From NCBI GenBank assembly GCA_024195265.1, contig JAJLRJ010000001.1:58942789-59006788 (forward strand): a stretch of DNA of 64,000 nt, read 5' to 3'. The notes beneath the pieces were generated by a model. It saw nothing but the letters and a program-made list of their open reading frames with translations, was not told the origin of the DNA and did not search any database. Shown here piece after piece: positions 50,821 to 64,000 of the stretch. The first letter of the stretch is position 1. Each line of letters starts with the position of its first letter. This stretch comes from Dendrophyllia cribrosa. Taxonomy: Eukaryota; Cnidaria; Anthozoa; Scleractinia; Dendrophylliidae. Made by a program: the position numbers and the translations under genes.

Positions 50821-52879
50821 TTTCCAAGGCACCAAGGAGCTCTTTTGACCGCAACAAACCAGGGGGTGTCCACCGACCTCGGTCGACTGTCGGTCGACAT
50901 ATCGGTAGATATATTGGCCATGTGTCGGTCGAGTGGTAGCCGAGTGTCGGTCGAGTATCGGCCGATATACGGCCAACGTATCGACCGATCATCAGTCAAC
51001 CGTCGGTCGCGATAGCATCGGTAGTTTGTCGGCAATATATCGGTGAACCGTCGATCAAGTATCGGTAAAGTATCGGTGGTGTATGAATCGGTCGACGATC
51101 GGCACCGCCTGTACAACTTTTTTACAATGTATCTGTCGACCGATACTCGGTGGACACTATCGGTCGATACATCGGCCGATACTCGGTGGATCGATCGTTA
51201 AGACACACCGACATTGGGCCGATTTTCTTCCAAGTCTTGGCCGATACTATATCGTCACATTGTCAGCTCTTGTTACTGAGTTACATTATAATTTTTCTTT
51301 TCTAATATATAATTATTTTCCCTATTCAAATTGCTCTTTTTTCCGTTCCGTTTTAAATGGACTTTTGGTGTCTTTCATCCTCTCCCGTTCATGTTTTTTT
51401 TTGTGGTCATCGCTTGTACAGGAAATTAACGCTAGGGCCCTCTAAAGCTTTGGCCAAACGGAGTCGCAAGTCATCGCAAGTCTGGAAATGACAAGTACTT
51501 GCGTTTCAACTTGCGTAGGTGGCTAAACGGACTCGCAAGTGCAATCGCAAGCACTCGCAAGTTTTCACTGCTACCGATTCCGGTCGTACAGCTCAATTAA
51601 TTGATATTCTTTTTCTTTGTCCACTTCACTTTGCGTTTTCCTCTTTTCGCATTTTCTGCCGACATTTTGGTGATTTCTTTGCAATTTTTTTCTGTTTTAG
51701 TCCGTCCTTCTTTTCCTTTATTTTCGCAGCATCCTCGGAGCTGCTCAACTTAATGATAGTTTCTTCTTCTTTTTTATATTGTAAATACTGATATTTTTAA
51801 CCGTGTATAAATAAAGATTTTGATTGATTGATTGAGTTTCTTCTGAATCGCTGGAGTTTGACGGTAACGTTCTCTTTCGTTATTTTCGCGTTAGCCGTGT
51901 CAGGGATCACTATTGTGGATTCTCGTCATCGCAAACAAGGTAAGCCACTTGAAAATCCACGGTGGACATATAACACGTTTTCTTGAATAATACGTTGATA
52001 ACGATGGATAACTTGCGATCAAAGCAATCAGATCAGAGGTTGTATGAAATAAATAAAAGTTTAAACTTATACCGATTCCGATGTTTATCAGCTTTGCAAC
52101 TTCTCCACTAATCACGACCACCCTTTAAGATAACATCATCAACATCTCGTTGACCTTCATAAAGGAAACATAACTAAGCAAAACGACTTCATGATTGTAG
52201 TAAACAACAAAGGATAACTTTTATCAGGGCAAGCTTTACTCATAGTAAAGGCGACAGACATCCTGAAGCACACCGAAAACACTCTACTCGAAGTTAACGA
52301 GTCACAAATGCAAACTGTTTTTATTGCTGAAACAAGGGACAAGTAAAACCCGGCATTACCGTGGCCGAGAAGGGCCATTTCCGACTTCCGAGTTCTGACT
52401 TCAGAGTTTTCGTTTTTAGCTGCCGATCCCGTAATGTGGCTAGTTGTTGGATTTTGATGTCCTTGCAATTAATATTTTCTTGTAACCAATTGCTTCTTGA
52501 CTTCTGAACTTCTTAACTTCTTGCCTCTCGTTTCTGGGCTTTCGTCTTCCGACTTCTGACTTTCATCTTGTCACGCTATATCTTCGCTGCGTCCTCGTCC
52601 TCCTATATTGATTTTGGTACTGAAGATTTAATAAGGCGGAGTGGAAGGAAATTCATCACTGTTGAAAAGGTAATCGTCCGTGTTGTCAATACATAAACTT
52701 CAATATTTCCTAACATCGGCCTCATTTTTTTTTTACCAGCGTAATTTTTAATTACAGAACAAATATACACGTATAAAACGAAATAAAATAAATAAATAAT
52801 AGGTAATAAATAATAAATAAAAAAAAGAAACTGTATGAAAATAGCAAAAAATAGCACAAAATATCAATTAATAGTATGA
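50821..52879. other. Intergenic DNA with TATCGGTCGA repeats
   Basis: 50875-51235 is a cluster of short direct and inverted variants of (G/T)TATCGGTCGA in both orientations, a probable foldback element. 51455-51560 has repeated CTCGCAAGT motifs. Beyond that I see no gene. Confidence 0.45.
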
Positions 52880-53230
52880 ATTAGTAGAAATTAATAAAGT
52901 GAGAAGTTAGATCTCTTTTAAATGAGTAGCAGGTTAGAATCTTGAATCTTTCATCAATTTCATTCCACAATTTAGGTCCATTCTATCGAATATTAAATTT
53001 ACCATAGTTTGTTCGGATTTTTGGAAGATAGAAGGTAGACCTAGTAGCAAAGCGAGTGTTGACTTTATGCTTAACAGAAGTTCTGACAAAAAATGAATCG
53101 AAGATCTTCGGTAATTTGCAACGCAATCGCACACCAAATGAGAAAAACTGTTCTTCTTTGTCAGAAAATGGGAATTGGGCAAATGATAATATGTAACATT
53201 TCCTCGAGAGTACTCCACCCAGTTTTCTTT
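52880..53230 (-). pseudogene. C-terminal fragment of a LINE reverse transcriptase
   Basis: On the minus strand, a broken frame reads NTRFATRSTFYLPKIRTNYG followed by KFNIR, a stop, and NGPKLWNEI. This is the familiar C-terminal end of non-LTR retrotransposon polyproteins. The frame holds stops and shifts and lacks the catalytic domain, so this is a 5'-truncated dead copy. Confidence 0.7.
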
Positions 53231-53896
53231 GCAGATTGTAGACAAATAAAAAGTCGCAATAAGAATATTTTAAAAATAAGGCGATATCGGATATTTACTC
53301 GTTTATTTGTCAACAAATTAGTTAACCAATTTACAAAATTGAGTAGAAATCTGTATTCACGTGAGATAAAACTCTTAAGAAAGACATGCAGATAAAATTA
53401 ATTGATTTGATTATTCGAGAACGCGAAAGTCTTAGAAAGTAATCCAGATTCGTTGAAAAACCTGTTTACACCAAAACAAAGTACCTACAATCAGACAAAA
53501 GTGTTGGGAAGGTTGGCAGTTGTACCATTCAATTCTTTCTCTCCCCTCCCCCTTTTACAGTGTTGGTTATAACTGGACTTTTTTAATGCGAAATCGTTGG
53601 CTGATATCCCAACATTGGAAAGGGGAAGTGGATGCGACACTGAAGATTGATAGATGATCATTATTTAACGTTACCAGACATCGATGTAATTCAGCACTTA
53701 TGCTATTCATTTCTTCTACTTCTTCTTCTGTCTGCAATTGTATGTAGATTGAACTTTGGATTTAAAGTATCAGGATCTGTGGTGCAATCAGGTTACTTTT
53801 CGCCCCCGCATTCACCCTTCTGTGTGTAAATGGGATAACGATGCCGGTGCCAAAAGTCGCCGGACTCGTGACAAATCCGGCGACTTTTGCCCTTTT

Positions 53897-54605
53897 CACA
53901 GGGTCCAGAGGAGCTCTATTTGATCGTACAAGACGATATTTTCTTCGAATCGTCGCCGTCTTGAAAGTTTAACTTATTGCGTTACACAAAATATGTACCG
54001 CGGGCCAAATTACTAAGGGCGCAATTATCTTCGGAAAGCGAAGCTTTCCGAACAAGGCACGAAGTGCCGACAACGAGGCACGAAGTGCCGAGAGAAAAGA
54101 GAGGAAAGGGAGGAAACTTGTACCACGTGACGAGTTCGATGTGAACCGCATCATCTGGTGACGGAAGTGACAATGACCGGAAGTGCGGTGAACCGTAACT
54201 AATTCAAAATTCAAAACATCAGCTGTGGACACAGGGTCCAGAGGAGCTCTATTTGATCGTACAAGACGATATTTTCTTCGAATCGTCGCCGTCTTGAAAG
54301 TTTAACTTATTGCGTTACACAAAATATGTACCGCGGGCCAAATTACTAAGGGCGCAATTATCTTCGGAAAGCGAAGCTTTCCGAACAAGGCACGAAGTGC
54401 CGACAACGAGGCACGAAGTGCCGATAGAAAAGAAAGGAAAGTTCCGTATTCTTTACTGTACACCGATTTCGCAGCTTCCGAGCCCGTAGTAATTTGGCCC
54501 GCGGTACATATTTTGTGTAACGCAATCAGTTTAACTTTCAAGACGGCGACAATTCGAAGAAAATAACGTCTTGTACGATCAAATAGAGCTCCTCTGTACC
54601 CTGTG
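53897..54605. mobile_element. Composite foldback element with direct and inverted repeats
   Basis: A ~200-bp block beginning CACAGGGTCCAGAGGAGCTC occurs at 53897-54105 and again at 54230-54440. A ~120-bp inverted version ends the element at 54605. The flanks both read CCTTTT, a plausible target duplication. Inside, GGCACGAAGTGCC palindromes repeat. It looks like a foldback element with one internally duplicated arm. Confidence 0.6.
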
Positions 54606-55593
54606 CCTTTTTGTAAATTTTGCCTCCGTGCCGTTGTGTTAAATCTATCACTGAATAAATTGTTACTTTACATACATAGCAAACGCAATGTCTATCAAAG
54701 CATTTTAAGTAGTTTAATACGGGAATGAAAAATATCAAAAGCCTGGTTTTCGTACGTCAAGGCATAAAGACGACAGGACGCGTCAGGAAAATAGAAACGG
54801 CGTTATTTTTACCGATTTATTCCCTACTCTCCCAAATAATCGGGCAAGTCTATATCGTAGTGTTTCATAAATCGGAAAACAGGGAAATTTGCGGTCGTCA
54901 GGATTTTTCTTCTTTTTAGAAGGAGAGACAACGACTTCGAATAACTTCGCTAAATGGCGTCGGAATGGCTTCAAATTCAGTACAAGACACAAGTAAGCGA
55001 CACATTTGAGGTAGGTAAACTTTATTTCAAAATAGATAGTTATTTACCCAATTTTAGAGAATCCGTGATTTTCCCATACATTTCTCTGTATACACAAGCT
55101 GTCGCATACACCACGTATGTAGCTTGGGAAGCCTGTGGAATTATTACCTATAAGGAACGCCGCCCGCCGCCAGATTCACAAGGCTTTAGAAGGTTGTTAC
55201 GACATCCGAGGATTTGTTGTTGTAGCAGCCCATGGTTTGTCGAGTGGGAAAGAAGTAAAACACGTTTGCGCATGAAAATCACCTGCCGCACAGAAACTCC
55301 GATGTGTTTTACACGCCTCACACTCGACTCTCGCGTAAGAAAAGAGGGACTAAAATTTTAAACTACAAACATATGAAGCCAGAAAACTTTAGGCAAAGAA
55401 AATAATATTTATTTTACCAGTACATTTATTGGTAAGCAATTGTTTATACATTCTATATAAACGGGAAGCCAAGGTATTTGAGCTTGCACGTCTATTCCAA
55501 GGCTAGTCCGGCCAGATAACTAGTCTTCCCCCAGATGAGTTAGTGACTATGAACAACAAGTTCGCAGGCTAAGCTCGCTTAGGGATGACTGGT
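54606..55593. other. Intergenic DNA
   Basis: Contains an ATG-led open frame at 54954-55361 with no recognisable domain and a GTAAG donor-like site after 13 codons. This is not enough to call a gene. Confidence 0.35.
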
Positions 55594-56073
55594 GCTGTGT
55601 TCACACTAGCGCCAAACATGTTTTGTCTGATCACGAATTAAACATGTTTCACTAGCTGTGAAAAGTGTTCACATCAGGCGGCGCATTGCGTTAATCATGA
55701 TCGAAACGCGTTTACTTCTGAGCATGATTGAAGCTACCTAACAAGGTAGTTTCGATCTAAGCCAGACGAAACACGTTAGCGCAAATGTGGTCCCCTTATA
55801 ACCATTGCGTCGCCCTTCGTTTCTTAAGTGCTTGACAAGGGAGATTAAACCACAAAATCATGCAACGGCAAGTTCCAGCTCTATTTTTCGGTTCATTTGT
55901 AATTGTAAGGATTTCACGTGAGCTTATGCCTACTTCGTAAAACAGCATTAATTATAGAACCAGGCGTGAAACGTGTTTTGAAATTTACAACTAATGTGAA
56001 CAATGAAATTGCAAACACGTTTACGGGAAACATGTTTACTCTAAACAAGTTTCGTTGCTGATGTGAACACAGC
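55594..56073. mobile_element. MITE with GCTGTGTTCACA ends
   Basis: Inverted termini GCTGTGTTCACA / TGTGAACACAGC enclose an interior with many AAACATGTTT- and AAACACGTTT-like palindromic motifs. No coding sequence. The target duplication is uncertain (flanks CTTAG and CTAAG). Confidence 0.55.
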
Positions 56074-56155
56074 CTAAGATGGAACAGTTTTGTCACATGC
56101 GACAAACTTACCACAAACAATGATAAGCGTCTTAATAATTCATTTTACAAAGATA

Positions 56156-56315
56156 GAGTGATTTCACAAAACCCGTGAAACAAAATTAGACAGTTATTGA
56201 TAAATAGCGAAATGTAAAAAACGAAACAAAAAAACAACAACAAAGAAACAATGGAATTAGTTGTCTAAGTGTTTAATGGTCTAATTTTTATTTCACGGGT
56301 TATATGAAACCACTC
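56156..56315. mobile_element. MITE with GAGTGRTTTCA...ACCCGTGAAA ends
   Basis: A ~160-bp element with inverted ends GAGTGATTTCACAAAACCCGTGAAA / TTTCACGGGTTATATGAAAC. It is the same family as 28-157. Confidence 0.55.
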
Positions 56316-56779
56316 AGACATTGGAAGGAACTAGCTAGTTATTTATGTATATAGCACTGATGGACAATTTGTGAAACAATTTTAAATGCTGTTATGAATT
56401 GAATTACTATATTAACGATATATGAAAATCTATTTACAACACTTTCAAAATAAAAAAAGCAAAGACGATATAAACAAACTGCAGAACAAAACTTACTCCA
56501 ATACTTCGATATGGCGATTCCAATTCCTAACATTATTTTTAACAATTATAGACTTATTTACAGATCTAGATTAAACATCATAGCGAGTTGGTATAACCCA
56601 GAAAGAAAGAATATCGTTAACTTCTGAAATGGAGCCCAATAAGGCAATTTTAAAGGGAAGGACTACCATCTAAGATTACTGCTTAAGTTGGAGACAATTG
56701 ATGACGAGGTATCGTTTGACTCACCAGATACCCTATTGCCCATCGCTAATTTAACACCATGCAAAACCTGTTTTACAAA

Positions 56780-57075
56780 GCAATAATGGATACAAGAGCG
56801 GTTTTCAATTTATTGTCGGAAGTGATGTTGCGATTGCTTTGATTTTACATTGCTACGCTTTGTGATTGGCTAAAATATCTCGCGCCACTTTCTCAACCAA
56901 TCAGAAGTAAAACCACAACCAATCGTGACTTGCTCGCACGCGTTTTCCCGCGCTTGGCGCCGGCTACATGTATTTGCTTCGAATTCTGATTGGTTCATTG
57001 GATTGTCTGCGTCTGTTGTGATTGGCCAGAGTAATTACCTTGGTTTTGGTTTTACGATACTCAAACAGCTCTATT
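56780..57075. repeat. Dispersed repeat, copy 1
   Basis: Shares ~85% identity with 62490-62755, including AACCAATCGTGACTTGCTCG and TTGCTTCGAATTCTGATTGG. A shorter relative of its left end occurs near 58445 (AGAGCGGTTTTCAATT). It is non-coding. Confidence 0.6.
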
Positions 57076-57492
57076 TTACGTTTAGTTCCTTTCCCTGGGC
57101 CTTAACAAATGTGCTAAATATAAGTACACTAACAATGCCACTTGCTTCGTAAGCAAGAACCTTGCAGGTGGTTGCAAAGCCATGAGAATTGGTCCAGTTT
57201 TCTTCGTCATAATATAATTCAATTACTATTTTCTTAGCAAGTAATGCTGACCGTAGATCAGGAAATTTTTCTTGCTTTACCTAAAATCACTTCGAGTTAG
57301 AACCATGTTTAACAGCGAACTTCGGTATAGGTTCAACTCAAATATTCCTGTGATATGCAAGCACTGTTATCACATGGGGTCTTTCTTTCTTTCATAGCCA
57401 TAACAAACTTTCTAGTTCATGTTAGATATATTAAAATCTCCAGTACATTGTATCAGTAGACTGAAAATTTCTTTTCACGGGGAGGGAGTTCT

Positions 57493-57498
57493 TTTATT
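57493..57498 (-). terminator. Candidate poly(A) signal of tankyrase
   Basis: AATAAA on the minus strand, ~225 bp after the tankyrase stop codon; a reasonable 3' UTR length. Confidence 0.4.
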
Positions 57499-57721
57499 CT
57501 GTACCTCCTTTTGCTTGCCCCCTTGCCTCCCATCAAGTGTCTCTTTGGTCCACCAGGTTGTAAATCATTGCGAGCTCATGGTTTGGGCTCATCCATTTCT
57601 TTTCAAGAAAATCCGCTTGGAATTTGTACGATGCGCTGCCATTCTATGGTTCTTAAAGTCTCTCAGCGGTTATTTACAAGACTCTCAGACTCGCAGTGGG
57701 TATTTTCAAGAGATGTGATAG

Positions 57722-63591
<5,870 letters not shown>

Positions 63592-64000
63592 CTAAAAACA
63601 TAAAAATATTAACACGTTTACAACAATCGCTAAAGACGTCGCTGTAAATTTGTGTAGTTTACGCAAAAAACAATTGATCTGCGAGACAATTTTGGAGTTT
63701 ATTTGCTTTACAAATGTGTGTAAATTTTGCAGGAGTCAAGGTAAGTTTGAAACGAGAGTACAGGAGTAACTACAGGGTTGTTTAATGTTTTCTTTGTCTG
63801 CGCACGGGTATTGCCGTGTCAAGTACCGTATTTCTTAGCATAAACGCTGGGGCGTTTATTACAAACTCAGTAGTTTGAGGAGGCGTTAATGAAAAAATAA
63901 ATGACTAAAAGGAAAACTCGGCACACAGAAAATATTTGACTCTTAAAAGAACTGAATAATCTGCATAAACATTTCTCCCCTTTCACTCACATGACAATAC
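63592..64000. other. Tankyrase intron running off the window
   Basis: AT-rich sequence with no further exon that I can identify. A fragment near 63818-63890 (CCGTATTTCTTAGCATAAACGC, GGGGCGTTTATTA) looks like another dispersed element end. Confidence 0.45.

Noticed and set aside
54954..54992. First exon (ATGGCGTCGG... with GTAAGC donor)
   Set aside because: Only 13 codons, no partner exon and no recognisable protein.
54954..55361. 135-codon open frame
   Set aside because: Mixed composition without a domain, and no homologous frame or signal elsewhere; probably chance.

Overview
The window looks like nuclear DNA of an animal, most likely an anthozoan cnidarian and probably a stony coral. It is AT-rich and crowded with short inverted-repeat transposons. 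It holds the spliced 3' part of a tankyrase gene on the minus strand, and it contains an ~86-bp satellite of a kind I associate with coral genomes (from memory, not from a search). There is no sign of bacterial gene organisation.

Layout: 1-1485 is mostly featureless with one small MITE. 1486-15335 is a satellite domain of ~86-bp units that includes an old ~4-5 kb tandem duplication. Several transposons interrupt it, and for many of them the other duplicate preserves an empty site. 15840-16107 looks like the last exon of an unidentified host gene. 16389-19317 is an essentially perfect 58-bp minisatellite of about 50 copies; each unit carries the canonical NF-kB site GGGACTTTCC. 19318-23450 is largely anonymous. 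23460-26256 holds two tandem copies of a dispersed repeat, themselves carrying MITEs.

26257-43501 is a full-length 17.2-kb Polinton/Maverick (polintovirus, adintovirus-like) element. It has 231-bp terminal inverted repeats and a 5-bp GTGTG target duplication, and it sits inside the second dispersed repeat, which resumes at 43502. Its replication and integration genes are protein-primed DNA polymerase B, a DD35E retrovirus-like integrase and a YqaJ-type exonuclease. Its virion genes are a double-jelly-roll major capsid protein, a probable penton, an FtsK/A32-like packaging ATPase, a large proline-rich membrane-anchored protein, a coiled-coil membrane protein and several small membrane proteins. 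It also has a zinc-finger gene and a probable VLTF3-like late transcription factor. Almost every gene starts just downstream of a short box of the form CATAT(A/G)TATACC, which suggests a shared element-specific promoter. Several frames carry single lesions (two TGA codons and at least four frameshifts), while the integrase, exonuclease, polymerase core, ATPase core and penton stay open. The copy is therefore recent but decaying, unless the assembly contains indel errors. Unusual points are the long hairpin inside each terminus, an OTU-like signature at the polymerase N-terminus, and the absence of a recognisable adenain-type protease.

43683-57700 is intergenic or transposon-rich: a decayed Penelope-like element, foldback MITEs, a LINE remnant and poly-G-ended MITEs with 8-bp target duplications. 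57722-63591 carries the last seven coding exons of tankyrase (the PARP catalytic domain) with an intact H-Y-E triad and zinc ligands. Its introns hold a (GATA)n tract, a tRNA-derived SINE, a poly-G tract and MITEs. The gene continues beyond the right edge.
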